Assembly: GCF_008641105.1 (NCBI RefSeq)
Contig: NZ_VTTI01000005.1
Span: forward strand, 110,069-174,068
From: Halopseudomonas salina
GTDB lineage: Bacteria; Pseudomonadota; Gammaproteobacteria; Pseudomonadales; Pseudomonadaceae
DNA length: 64,000 bases
Reading direction: 5' to 3'
The translations under genes and the position numbers were made by a program. Below, in pieces: positions 35,827 through 44,623 of the stretch (position 1 is the first letter of the stretch; each line of letters begins with the position of its first letter). A model generated the notes under the pieces. That model made no database searches, was not told where the DNA came from, and was given only the letters and a program-made list of their open reading frames with translations.

Positions 35827-37149
35827 CTAGTGTAATTTCAGCCTTGGCGCTGTGCTGCTACCGATCCTGTCGCTGAGCATCAACATCAGGGTGCGTGGCA
35901 CGCCGTACAGCGCCATCTGGTGCATTCGGTACAGGGACACATAGAACATCCGCGCCAACTTGCCTTCAAGCATCACGCTCCCTGTGAGGTTGCCCATCAG
36001 GTTGCCTACCGCGCTGAAGGTCGAGAGTGAGATAAGTGATCCATAATCCCGGTAGACGTATTCCTGTAACGGCTTGCCCTCTATTAGCCGTTTGAGATTT
36101 TTTGCCAGCAAGGTGGCCTGCTGATGAGCTGCCTGCGCCCGTGGCGGTACAAAACGTCCGTCTTCACCCGTAGGGCACGCAGCGCAATCGCCAAAGGCGA
36201 ATATTCGTGAGTCTAGTGTCGTTTGCAGGGTGGTATAGACTGCCAACTGATTGATCCTGTTGGTCTCCAAGCCAAGGTGGGCAAGAAACGCAGGTGCCTT
36301 GATGCCCGCCGCCCAGACTTTCAGGGAAGCGGCAATGTGCTCGCCATTGGCCAGGAGCAGGCCTTCGTTGGTTACCGTTTTGACCGGCGATCCGGTATGC
36401 AGATGGACACCCAGCTCCTTCAAGGTTTGGGTCACTGGCTCGCTGATACGCTCGGGTAACGCCGGAAGTACCCGTGCACTGGCTTCCACCAGATTGATGT
36501 GCAGGTCTTCGGGGCGAATGCGGTTCAACCCATAAGCCTGCAATAATCGCGCGGCGTGGTGCAGTTCGGCAGCCAGCTCGACACCGGTAGCGCCGGCACC
36601 GATGATCGCGACATTGATCTTCTCGCTGATAAGCCCCTCGCTGCTGGCCTGCGCTTTCATGTACTGATTGAGCAGCAGTCGATGAAAACGTTCAGCCTGT
36701 TCACGCGTATCCAGAAACAGACAATGATCTGCGGCGCCTTCGGTGTTGAAATCGTTGGTGTTGCTGCCTACCGAGATTACCAGATAGTCGTAGCCGATCT
36801 CCCGTCGGGGGATGAGTTCTTCACCATTCTCGTCCTGGATTGACCGAAGGCAAATGACACGACGCTCACGGTCGATGCTGTCCATGGCGCCCAGCTGAAA
36901 GTGAAAGTGGTTCCACTTGGCCTGGGCCACGTAGTTGAGTTCATCGCCACTGGAGTTGAGTGATCCGGCCGCCACTTCATGAAGCAGTGGTTTCCAGATG
37001 TGGGTCATGTTGGTATCAACCAGGGTAATTCGCGCCTTGTTGCGCTTGCCCAGGTGTCGGCCCAGGCGGGTAGCCAGCTCAAGACCGCCGGCGCCACCAC
37101 CCACGACCAGGATGCGGGGTAAAGATTCGAATGTTGTTGCTTGGGACAT
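35827..37149 (-). CDS. ndh: NADH dehydrogenase, type II
   Basis: Single-subunit, non-proton-pumping NADH:quinone oxidoreductase on the inner face of the membrane, 440 residues. FAD-binding GGGAGGLELA near residue 16 and NADH-binding IGAGATGVELAAEL near 180 are both present, as is FAFGDCAACP near 312. The amphipathic C terminus (RMFYVSLYRMHQMAL) fits peripheral membrane binding. The start MSQATTFESL is six codons inside a longer open frame and places the Rossmann motif at the usual distance. Confidence 0.93.
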   Translation of the reverse strand: MSQATTFESLPRILVVGGGAGGLELATRLGRHLGKRNKARITLVDTNMTHIWKPLLHEVAAGSLNSSGDELNYVAQAKWNHFHFQLGAMDSIDRERRVICLRSIQDENGEELIPRREIGYDYLVISVGSNTNDFNTEGAADHCLFLDTREQAERFHRLLLNQYMKAQASSEGLISEKINVAIIGAGATGVELAAELHHAARLLQAYGLNRIRPEDLHINLVEASARVLPALPERISEPVTQTLKELGVHLHTGSPVKTVTNEGLLLANGEHIAASLKVWAAGIKAPAFLAHLGLETNRINQLAVYTTLQTTLDSRIFAFGDCAACPTGEDGRFVPPRAQAAHQQATLLAKNLKRLIEGKPLQEYVYRDYGSLISLSTFSAVGNLMGNLTGSVMLEGKLARMFYVSLYRMHQMALYGVPRTLMLMLSDRIGSSTAPRLKLH

Positions 37150-37204
37150 GGCAGAGACTCGACACAAAGAATGATTCCGGGTCGGTCAAGCAGCGGTACG
37201 CCCG

Positions 37205-37381
37205 TTACACCAGTACCAAGGAGGCGAGCATACGTGCGATGAGGCCCATGCCAATGACTGAAGCGAGAATGACTCCGAGCAACAGCCAGACATTGAAAGG
37301 CTTGCGCTCGACTCGGTTGGCCGGTTGATTGAGATACGCATCAACGCGTTCCTGATCTTCTGGATAGAGGCGGCTGGGCAT
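37205..37381 (-). CDS. DUF3094 small membrane protein
   Basis: 58-residue protein with a charged N terminus (MPSRLYPEDQERVDAYLN) and one C-terminal membrane segment (VWLLLGVILASVIGMGLIA). This is the pattern of the DUF3094 family, found in Pseudomonas and relatives. The function is unknown. It lies just upstream of ndh on the same strand (55 bp) and could share its transcript. The frame is open for 31 more codons upstream without support. Confidence 0.75.
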   Translation of the reverse strand: MPSRLYPEDQERVDAYLNQPANRVERKPFNVWLLLGVILASVIGMGLIARMLASLVLV

Positions 37382-37597
37382 GCTGGGACCTTTGGCTTGG
37401 GCGCAACGCAGGGTTACGGGAGCTGGCTTGACTGATAATGGCATTATTCTAGACCCTGACGACATATATTGCATCAGGCGCTTCTGCGTGCCTGGAGCGC
37501 GCTCACTGTATTTCGGGATATGAGTGCGTTACCGTAAGCAGTGAGTGGGCCGGGCCTTGGTGCTATGCTCCTGCGGATATCCTGACGAGGTTCCCCC

Positions 37598-38275
37598 ATG
37601 CTCGCTGCCGCTCTGTTGACCCCGATACAGTTGGTGCTTGGCGCCACGCTTTTCGCTCTGGCGGCGCTCTGGGCATTGGCCCGGGTGTCATGGGTAGAGT
37701 TGCTGGCCGATGATCGTCGTCAACATCTGTTCTTCGGCAGTATCTTCGTTCTTTTTGTACTCTGGCTGGTGCGTCGCGATTTCGACAACGGACTGACCTT
37801 CCATTTTCTCGGACTGACTGCGGTTACCCTGCTGCTTGATTGGCCGCTGGCTGTGGTTGCCGGCGGCCTGGCGCAACTGGCGCTGGTGCTTCTGGGATTG
37901 GATGACGCTGAGGCTTTCGGTATCAATGGCATTCTTCGAGTGCTGGTGCCGGTGCTGATTACTGTTTTGATCAGCCGTGGTCTTGAGCGCCTTGAGCCGC
38001 GTAACCTGTTTGCCTATATATTTGTCAGCGGCTTTTTTGCGGCCGCTGTGGCTGCCGCTGCGGTGATCCTGGTAGGAATGGGGCTGCTGGCCTGGTCAGG
38101 AGAGCTGGCGCCCCCCTCCAGCTTGATGGAAGCATTTGGCTATCTGTTGCTGGTCGCGTTTCCAGAGGCGTTTATCAACGGTACGGTGATAAGCGCGTTG
38201 GTGGTTTTCTGTCCTGATTGGCTGGAAACTTTTGATACCGACCGCTATCTGCAAGAGCCGTTCGACAAACCATGA
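37598..38275 (+). CDS. Predicted ECF-type/CbiM-like membrane protein (COG3235 type)
   Basis: 225-residue integral membrane protein with about six hydrophobic segments, including LAQLALVLLG and a long C-terminal pair (ILVGMGLLAW, FGYLLLVAFPEAFINGTVISALVVF). The pattern resembles proteins annotated as energy-coupling-factor transporter permease components, but no ATPase or substrate gene is nearby. The transport substrate is unknown. Confidence 0.6.
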   Translation: MLAAALLTPIQLVLGATLFALAALWALARVSWVELLADDRRQHLFFGSIFVLFVLWLVRRDFDNGLTFHFLGLTAVTLLLDWPLAVVAGGLAQLALVLLGLDDAEAFGINGILRVLVPVLITVLISRGLERLEPRNLFAYIFVSGFFAAAVAAAAVILVGMGLLAWSGELAPPSSLMEAFGYLLLVAFPEAFINGTVISALVVFCPDWLETFDTDRYLQEPFDKP

Positions 38276-38344
38276 TCCTGAGCCAGATCAATAACCCGGT
38301 ACGCCTGATGTGCTGGAATAGTGATTTTTGAGCGGAGAATTCGA

Positions 38345-38560
38345 ATGTCTGTCTACAAGCTGGCTGAAAAAATAGTTGTCGAGGGAGTCGAGCAAGCCCA
38401 GCGGGCTGGATACAGTGAGCAGGATCTGGCCAGAGCCCTGATGGCTGAGGTGCTCAATGTATACAAGCGTGAGCGCTCACTGACGGACATAGCCCATGAA
38501 CTGAATTTCCTCGCCGAGAATCTCGACGAGGATACCGATTACGCCTTTATGCGGCCCTAG
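38345..38560 (+). CDS. Conserved small protein of unknown function
   Basis: 71 residues, mostly helical and acidic at the C terminus (FLAENLDEDTDYAFMRP), no membrane span. GGAG lies eight bases ahead of the ATG that gives MSVYKLAEKIVVEGV. I do not recognise a characterised family; its size and clean start suggest a real gene. It converges with the SIMPL gene. Confidence 0.7.
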   Translation: MSVYKLAEKIVVEGVEQAQRAGYSEQDLARALMAEVLNVYKRERSLTDIAHELNFLAENLDEDTDYAFMRP

Positions 38561-38599
38561 ACTGGGGTAATGGCATGCGTGCGGGGGGCGGGCTTCTGT

Positions 38600-39304
38600 T
38601 TACGGCATTGTGACTTCGATTGTGCCGTTGGCATTCAGTGTTACGTCGGCCTGGCCACCCTCTACCGATGGCGCGATTGACTCGCTGTCTGCCATGCTGG
38701 CCATCTTGGCACCGCGATAGGCCATAGGTTGCATGAACTGGGTATCAAGGCTGAGGTTGACAATCCGGTATCCGTTACCGCCCAGGCTCTCGGCCGCTAT
38801 GTCTGCGCGCGCCTGAAAGGCAGCAATGGCCTCTCGCATAAGCTGATTCTCGGTATCGCGACGCGCTTGCGGTGACAGGCTGAAGCGCATGTCAGCGAGG
38901 CTCAGATCATCCATGAGCTGGCCTGTCAGCGTGGATAGCGCAGCGAAGTCGGTGCTCTCGAGTACGATTTCGCCACGCTCGCGCCAGGCAACGATCTTTT
39001 CACCCTTTTCATCGTAAACCGGCTGGCTGCTGCGTGTGCCGCTGGACACCTCGATATTTTCGGTTTTACGTGCGGTGTTCAAGCTCTCGTTCAACCGCTC
39101 GGAAATACGTCGTGCCAGTTCGCTGGCATCCTTTCCCTGGTCTTGCGCGTACATTCTTACGGTCAGAATGTCATGGCTGACCGCCTGCTGTACTTCGGCC
39201 CGCAGCGACACCTGGTTGTATTGCAGTTCGTTGGCTACCGCCTGGGTAGCTCCCAGGGCGCAGGTCAGGCCAAGTAGGAGAGCGGAGAATGGCAACTTAC
39301 GCAT
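38600..39304 (-). CDS. SIMPL-domain (DUF541) periplasmic protein
   Basis: 234 residues with a signal peptide (MRKLPFSALLLGLTCALG, predicted cleavage after AVA) followed by a SIMPL/DUF541 domain. The E. coli homologue YggE is linked to oxidative-stress tolerance, but the biochemical role is unclear. AGGAAG lies before the ATG, and the frame is open 58 codons further upstream as an unsupported extension. It is divergent from roxS. Confidence 0.85.
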   Translation of the reverse strand: MRKLPFSALLLGLTCALGATQAVANELQYNQVSLRAEVQQAVSHDILTVRMYAQDQGKDASELARRISERLNESLNTARKTENIEVSSGTRSSQPVYDEKGEKIVAWRERGEIVLESTDFAALSTLTGQLMDDLSLADMRFSLSPQARRDTENQLMREAIAAFQARADIAAESLGGNGYRIVNLSLDTQFMQPMAYRGAKMASMADSESIAPSVEGGQADVTLNANGTIEVTMP

Positions 39305-39498
39305 AGATTGCTTCCTGTGCAGTGTGATAAGTGGAGAGAGAATTGTAGTCAGTATTGGGGGTATGTGCTTGAGGATCTGCTGCGTAATACATTCTCGATA
39401 GTATCGGGTATCAGGCAGTGTGGTTTTGTGCGACGCTGTGTCGCACTTCAAGGACCCTCGTCCTGGTCCGTGGGCCACCTATAATCGGAGGTTTACTC

Positions 39499-40791
39499 TT
39501 GGTGCGATGGGCAGTCATGGGCTTCAATACTCTCGCTTTATCGCCTACCAGGCAGAACCTGTGGCGGCTCATACTGATCCGTCTGCTGGTTCTGCTGGCG
39601 CAGAGCATCTCGGTGATGGGCGCTTACCTCAGTGGTTGGTTTCCACTGCCCTGGACGGCGCTACTGATTATCCTCGGCATATCGGCGCTGGTCAGTATCC
39701 TGACGCTCCTGCGCCTTTCGCGTCGCTGGCCAGTGACGGATATGGAGTACGGAATTCAACTGGCCTTCGATGTGCTCGTGCACAGTATTCTGTTGTACTT
39801 TTCCGGCGGTCCGACCAATCCGTTTGTTTCCTATTATCTGGTGCCCCTGACTATAGCAGCAGCGACCCTTCCCTGGTTCTACACGGCTTTTCTGGCAGGG
39901 CTGTCAGTTTTTGCCTACAGCCTGCTGCTGCTCTGGTACGAGCCCCTTCAGGCGTTCGAGTTCACCATGGGGCGGGGAGTCATCAACCTGCACATGATAG
40001 GCATGTGGTTGAATCTGGCAATGAGTGCCGGTTTGATCACGTTCTTTGTGGTGCGCATGGCCGCCGCCCTGCGTCAGCATGCCGAGCGGCTGGCGGATAA
40101 ACGGGAACAGGGTATTCGCGATGCGCAGCTGCTTGGTATTGCCAGTGTGGCAGCCGGAGCTGCACATGAGCTCTCCACGCCGCTGTCGACAATGAGTGTG
40201 TTGCTCAAGGATCTGCGTAGCGACTACCACGAGCCGGCATTGCAGGAAGATCTGGCTCTGCTGCAGGAGCAGGTAGGTCTATGCAAGGAGAGCCTGCAGC
40301 AAATGGTGCGTCGCGCCGAGTTGACGCCCAGCCACCCCGTACAGGTCGAGCCGGTAAATGCCTGGATGAAAGCGTTGTTGGCGCGCTGGCAGTTGATGCG
40401 CCCCGAGGCCTCATGGCAGTTGCAGCCCATGCCGCCCGGCGCGATACCGCTCGTCAAGGCGAGTCCGGAGCTGGGGCAGGCGATGCTCAATTTGCTGAAT
40501 AACGCGGTCGACGCCTGTCCTGATGATATAACCATCGCCATGGAGTGGGACCAGAAACGCCTGCGCCTGCTGATTCGTGATCATGGTCCGGGGGTTCCCT
40601 TGCATATTGCCGAACAGATTGGCACGGCTTTCGTCACTACCAAGGGCAAGAAGGGGTTTGGCCTTGGCCTGTTTCTCAGCCATGCGGCAGTCGAGCGGAT
40701 GGGTGGGAGCGTTAAATTATTCAATCAGGACACGGGGGGCACGCTGACGGAAGTCCTCCTGCCGATTGTGTGGGAGACAGAGCATGACTGA
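39499..40791 (+). CDS. roxS: Redox sensor histidine kinase RoxS (RegB/PrrB type)
   Basis: Membrane sensor kinase of the RegB/PrrB/RoxS family, which senses quinone redox state and controls respiratory genes. About six membrane spans fill residues 15-190, and the family ubiquinone-binding heptad GGPTNPF is intact at 103-109. The phosphoacceptor His223 is in AAHELSTPLSTM, and the ATPase motifs LLNNAVDAC, DHGPGV and GFGLGLFLSH follow. The start is uncertain: a TTG seven bases after GGAGG is used here, with GTG and ATG alternatives up to seven codons later. It overlaps roxR by 8 bp. Confidence 0.9.
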   Translation: MVRWAVMGFNTLALSPTRQNLWRLILIRLLVLLAQSISVMGAYLSGWFPLPWTALLIILGISALVSILTLLRLSRRWPVTDMEYGIQLAFDVLVHSILLYFSGGPTNPFVSYYLVPLTIAAATLPWFYTAFLAGLSVFAYSLLLLWYEPLQAFEFTMGRGVINLHMIGMWLNLAMSAGLITFFVVRMAAALRQHAERLADKREQGIRDAQLLGIASVAAGAAHELSTPLSTMSVLLKDLRSDYHEPALQEDLALLQEQVGLCKESLQQMVRRAELTPSHPVQVEPVNAWMKALLARWQLMRPEASWQLQPMPPGAIPLVKASPELGQAMLNLLNNAVDACPDDITIAMEWDQKRLRLLIRDHGPGVPLHIAEQIGTAFVTTKGKKGFGLGLFLSHAAVERMGGSVKLFNQDTGGTLTEVLLPIVWETEHD

Positions 40792-41338
40792 AGACATCGA
40801 ACAGGAAGAGCAGCCACTGTTATTGCTGGTGGATGATGATCCAACCTTTACCCGGGTTCTCGCCCGGGCTCTGACTCGGCGTGGACTGCGGGTCAACACG
40901 GCTGGCGATGCCGAGGAGGCAATGCAGCTGGCAAGGCAGGAACAGCCGGATTTTGCGGTTCTGGATCTCAAGATGGAGGGCGACTCGGGGCTTGTGCTCC
41001 TGCCGCGGTTGCTGGAGCTCTACCCGGATCTGCGGGTAGTCATTCTTACCGGTTATTCGAGTATTGCCACCGCGGTGGAGGCAATCAAACGGGGCGCCTG
41101 TAACTACCTGTGCAAGCCTGCAGATGCCGATGACGTATTGACTGCGCTGCTATCCGAGCAGGCTGACCCGGAATCCCTGGTTGCTGAACATCCAATGTCG
41201 GTCGATCGCCTGCAGTGGGAGCACATTCAGCGCATTCTTGCCGAGCATGAGGGCAATATTTCGGCAACCGCCAGAGCCCTGGGCATGCATAGGCGCACCC
41301 TGCAGCGCAAGTTGCAGAAGCGGCCGGTTCGGCGCTAG
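40784..41338 (+). CDS. roxR: Response regulator RoxR (RegA/PrrA type)
   Basis: 184-residue response regulator. The receiver domain (about 10-125) has the acidic pocket LLVDDDP, the phosphoacceptor Asp in FAVLDLKMEGDSGLVLLP, the TGYSS switch and KPAD. The C-terminal FIS-type helix-turn-helix (EGNISATARALGMHRRTLQRK) is the hallmark of RegA/PrrA/RoxR regulators. The overlap with roxS indicates translational coupling. Confidence 0.94.
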   Translation: MTEDIEQEEQPLLLLVDDDPTFTRVLARALTRRGLRVNTAGDAEEAMQLARQEQPDFAVLDLKMEGDSGLVLLPRLLELYPDLRVVILTGYSSIATAVEAIKRGACNYLCKPADADDVLTALLSEQADPESLVAEHPMSVDRLQWEHIQRILAEHEGNISATARALGMHRRTLQRKLQKRPVRR

Positions 41339-41409
41339 GGGTTTGCATTGGGTTTTTTCCAAATTGCGTATAGGGTGGTAACAGGCTCATCGGAAACAGG
41401 CGATACTCC

Positions 41410-42444
41410 ATGTTTGCAGCAATGCGGTCAGACAAGATGCAGGCGCTTCATCTCTTTTCTGATGAGGCGACCGGGCTGGAAGCTATCATAGCCATTCACA
41501 ATACCCGGCTGGGGCCGGCGCTGGGCGGCTGTCGCTACATGCCCTATGCAAGTATCGAAGCCGCCAGCGCTGACGCAATGCGGCTTGCTCGAGGCATGAG
41601 CTACAAGGCTGCACTGGCTGGACTGGAGCAGGGCGGTGGCAAGGCGGTTATCATTCGTCCGGCTCACGTTCCAGATCGGGCAGCTCTGTTTGAAGCCTTC
41701 GGACGCTGCATAGAATCCCTGCGCGGGGGCTACATTACGGCAGTGGACAGCGGCACCAGTAGCCAGGATATGGACTGCATCGCGCAACAGACGGGGCACG
41801 TGACCAGTACCAGGCAAGCGGGCGACCCGTCACCCCATACAGCTCTTGGCGTTCTAATGGGCATCAAGGCTGCGGCGCGGCGGCAGCTTGGGCAGGAAAG
41901 TCTCGCCGGCGTGCGCGTCATGCTGCAGGGACTTGGCAATGTGGGCTATGCCCTGGCTGAAATGCTGGTAGCTGAAGGTGCCGACCTGCTGGTTGCCGAT
42001 CTGGATGCCGGTAAGGTACGTATGGCAGAGGACGACCTGGGCGCCACGCCGATAGCCCCCGACGCCGTATTCGAAGCACCTTGTGATATCTTCGCTCCCT
42101 GTGGGTTGGGTGGGGTGCTCACACCCGCCAGCATCGCCCAGCTACGTTGTGCCGCCGTCGCAGGTGCCGCCAACAACCAATTGATCAACAGCGACGCGGC
42201 TGACCTGCTGGATGCGCGCGGTATTCTCTACGCGCCGGATTACGTGATCAATGCAGGTGGTTTGCTACATGTGGCACTGACTCACCAGGGCGTAGCAGCC
42301 GGAGAGATTGCCGCCCGGGTGCGCCTTGTTGGCGACCGGCTTGATAGTATATTCGCCCAGAGCTTAGCCGAAGGACGCTCTCCGTCGGAGATAGCCGACC
42401 ACCAGGCTGAGGCAATTATCTACGCCGACTTAGCGCTTTCCTGA
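41410..42444 (+). CDS. ldh: Leu/Phe/Val (Glu-type) dehydrogenase
   Basis: NAD-dependent oxidative deaminase of branched-chain or aromatic amino acids, 344 residues. The catalytic-lysine region GLEQGGGKAVI near residue 72 and substrate-loop GPALGGCRYMPY near 35 are present. The NAD-binding GLGNVGYALAEML (near 177) and CGLGGVL follow. Homologues in Pseudomonas are called leucine dehydrogenase (ldh); substrate preference cannot be read from sequence. Confidence 0.9.
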   Translation: MFAAMRSDKMQALHLFSDEATGLEAIIAIHNTRLGPALGGCRYMPYASIEAASADAMRLARGMSYKAALAGLEQGGGKAVIIRPAHVPDRAALFEAFGRCIESLRGGYITAVDSGTSSQDMDCIAQQTGHVTSTRQAGDPSPHTALGVLMGIKAAARRQLGQESLAGVRVMLQGLGNVGYALAEMLVAEGADLLVADLDAGKVRMAEDDLGATPIAPDAVFEAPCDIFAPCGLGGVLTPASIAQLRCAAVAGAANNQLINSDAADLLDARGILYAPDYVINAGGLLHVALTHQGVAAGEIAARVRLVGDRLDSIFAQSLAEGRSPSEIADHQAEAIIYADLALS

Positions 42445-42447
42445 ATA

Positions 42448-43272
42448 TCAATTTCTGTCCAGGCCAAAACGCTTGCGCAGTCGTGCGTCAAGTATCGAAG
42501 CGGGCAACCAGCGCTTGAGCCGCACCATGCTGCGGCTGCTGGTTCCGATCAAGGCCACTTCCGGGCGCAGCGGATTCTTTATGTAGCCCATGAGTTCCCG
42601 GGAGAAGTCTGCAGCGCTGGTGGATGTCGACTTCTGCGAGGCCTTGGCGCGGGCCTGTACCGCCTTTTCCCATGGTTTGAACCAGGAATCCTCGGCGATG
42701 GTAATGGCTGCACTGGCGTTATTGCCGAAGTCCGAGGCGATTGCTCCGGGCATGACGGTAAGCACCTTGATACCAAAAGGTGCCAGCTCCAGACGCATCG
42801 CATCCGACAGCGCATGAAGGGCAGCTTTGGACGCGCAATAAACGCCCGAGAATGGTGTGGTTGTGACGCCTGATACACTGCCTATATTGACAATCAGACC
42901 CTTACTGTCGCGGAGCAGGTCACTCACGGCGCGTACCATTGCAACCGGAGCGAATACATTGGTATCAAACTGCTTGAGCAGCGTGGCCCGGTCGGCATCC
43001 AATATCGGTCCCATGGCGCCGTAACCGGCATTGTTGACCAACAAGTCCAGGCGGCCCGCCTCAGTGCGCAAACGCTGTGCACAGGCCAGTACCTGGGCAT
43101 CGTCGTTGACATTAAGCTTCATGGCCATTGCCCCGCGTGCCACCAGAGCATCCAGGCTGTGCGGATCACGGGCGGTCGCCCAGACCTGATAGCCCTCGTC
43201 GAGGCAAACTGTGGCCAGGGCCTGGCCAATGCCGCTGGAGCAGCCGGTTATCAATGCGACGGGTTTTGTCAT
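42448..43272 (-). CDS. Short-chain dehydrogenase/reductase
   Basis: SDR-family oxidoreductase of 274 residues. The nucleotide-binding motif TGCSSGIG lies near residue 9, NNAGYGAMG near 83 and the catalytic Tyr-x3-Lys in YCASK near 145. The C-terminal extension (about 200-274) is basic (MVRLKRWLPASILDARLRKR). Its substrate is unknown; it converges with ldh 3 bp from its stop. Confidence 0.88.
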   Translation of the reverse strand: MTKPVALITGCSSGIGQALATVCLDEGYQVWATARDPHSLDALVARGAMAMKLNVNDDAQVLACAQRLRTEAGRLDLLVNNAGYGAMGPILDADRATLLKQFDTNVFAPVAMVRAVSDLLRDSKGLIVNIGSVSGVTTTPFSGVYCASKAALHALSDAMRLELAPFGIKVLTVMPGAIASDFGNNASAAITIAEDSWFKPWEKAVQARAKASQKSTSTSAADFSRELMGYIKNPLRPEVALIGTSSRSMVRLKRWLPASILDARLRKRFGLDRN

Positions 43273-43311
43273 GGTGTGTAGGCCTTTGTTGTTATCTTTT
43301 GTCTGTTTCGA

Positions 43312-43776
43312 TCAATCGTGAAAATGGGCACTCAAATCTGCTGCTCGGTAGCGAAGATCGGATGGGCGATAACCGCTGCGTAGCGGTGGAACGCGAAAGC
43401 AGCGCTCCCAATCACCGCCGGCCGCGACTGGCTCGCCAACACGATAGCCGCCACCGGTCACGCTGGAATCCAACAGGTTTCTTTGCTGGCCTGCCTGACC
43501 GGCGTGCAGTTGCCATTCAATATTGCTGGCAATCCGACCGCTCTGATTGTCGATCCGGACACGCAGAGGCTTGCCAAACTCACAGGCCTCAGGCTGATAG
43601 TCGATACTGATGTGCAGTTGGTCCAGGTGCTGACTGTTCTGCCATTGACGCACCCCGACAAATGCAGCGAGTATCAGGGCGAGAGCAACCAGCACGCCGC
43701 TTGCGGGGAGCATGATGCGGGGATAGCGTAACAGCAGAAATAGCCAGACAAGCAGCAGGACTATGCCCAGAGGCAT
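43312..43776 (-). CDS. Membrane-anchored protein of unknown function
   Basis: 154 residues with two hydrophobic segments at the N terminus (MPLGIVLLLVWLFLLL and MLPASGVLVALALILAAFVGV) followed by a beta-rich soluble part. Residues about 55-150 include EFGKPLRVRIDNQSGR and GGYRVGEPVAAGGDW, probably periplasmic. AAGGAG precedes the ATG, and 40 more open codons upstream have no support. I do not recognise a characterised family. It follows tatD on the same strand after 49 bp. Confidence 0.65.
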   Translation of the reverse strand: MPLGIVLLLVWLFLLLRYPRIMLPASGVLVALALILAAFVGVRQWQNSQHLDQLHISIDYQPEACEFGKPLRVRIDNQSGRIASNIEWQLHAGQAGQQRNLLDSSVTGGGYRVGEPVAAGGDWERCFRVPPLRSGYRPSDLRYRAADLSAHFHD

Positions 43777-43825
43777 GAGTGTCTCCTTCGCGGAACAGGG
43801 GTATGACTTTACCAGACCTGGCGCT

Positions 43826-44620
43826 TCAACACATCGCAGATGGATCCCAGCCGAATAATTCACAGCTGTTCTGCAGGCAGGCGCGAGCAAGAACATCGGC
43901 CGGTTCTTGGCGAATCATGGCGAGTATTTCACAGATACGTGGAAGATTGCCGGGGGTATTTCGTTGATGAGGATAAAACGCCGGCGCCATGTCCGGCGAG
44001 TCGGTTTCCAGCACCAGGCTGTCGATCGGCAGCTGCGCCAATACACGATGCATTCGCTTGGCCTGGGGCCAGGTAGCTGCACCGCCGAGGCCTATCTTGA
44101 AGCCGAGCCGGATGTATTCCCGAGCCTCCTCCTGGCTACCGGAGAAGGCGTGCACGATGCCTGCGCGGCGGAGTTTCACATGCTTGAGCAGGGCTATGGT
44201 GGGTGCATGGGCTCGCCGTACATGTAACAGCGCGGGCAGGTCGAAATCAGCGGCCAACGCCAGTTGGGCCTCGAGCAGATGCTGTTGGCGCTCGCGATTC
44301 AGTCCTTTCACGAAGTAGTCCAGCCCGATTTCACCTACGGCGCAGCATTTGGGGTTTCCAGCCAGCTGGCCCAGCCACTCACGCAACTCTGTCAGATGTT
44401 CATCCCGATGCGCTTCGACAAAGACCGGGTGCAACCCCAGCGCGGCATAAACGCAGGTTTCCCTCTGGCTCAGATCCCATACCTCCCGCCAATTGGTCTG
44501 GCTTACCCCCAGTACCACCAGGCGAGTCACGCCCGAACGGCGGGCCTGTTCGATAACGGCAGTTCTGTCGGCTGCAAAGACGGGGAAATCCAGATGTGTG
44601 TGGGTATCGATGTAGCGCAT
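43826..44620 (-). CDS. TatD-family metal-dependent hydrolase
   Basis: 264-residue TatD/YjjV-type protein with all metal ligands: HTHLDF (near 6-11), Glu in AVGEIGLDY (near 94-102), His in LLHVRRAH and IVHAFSG, and Asp in LETDSPDM. TatD proteins have DNase and tRNA/peptide-editing activities reported. The start lies 3 bp after the stop of the giant PilZ/EAL gene, so the two may be translationally coupled. Confidence 0.88.
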   Translation of the reverse strand: MRYIDTHTHLDFPVFAADRTAVIEQARRSGVTRLVVLGVSQTNWREVWDLSQRETCVYAALGLHPVFVEAHRDEHLTELREWLGQLAGNPKCCAVGEIGLDYFVKGLNRERQQHLLEAQLALAADFDLPALLHVRRAHAPTIALLKHVKLRRAGIVHAFSGSQEEAREYIRLGFKIGLGGAATWPQAKRMHRVLAQLPIDSLVLETDSPDMAPAFYPHQRNTPGNLPRICEILAMIRQEPADVLARACLQNSCELFGWDPSAMC

Positions 44621-44623
44621 GGT

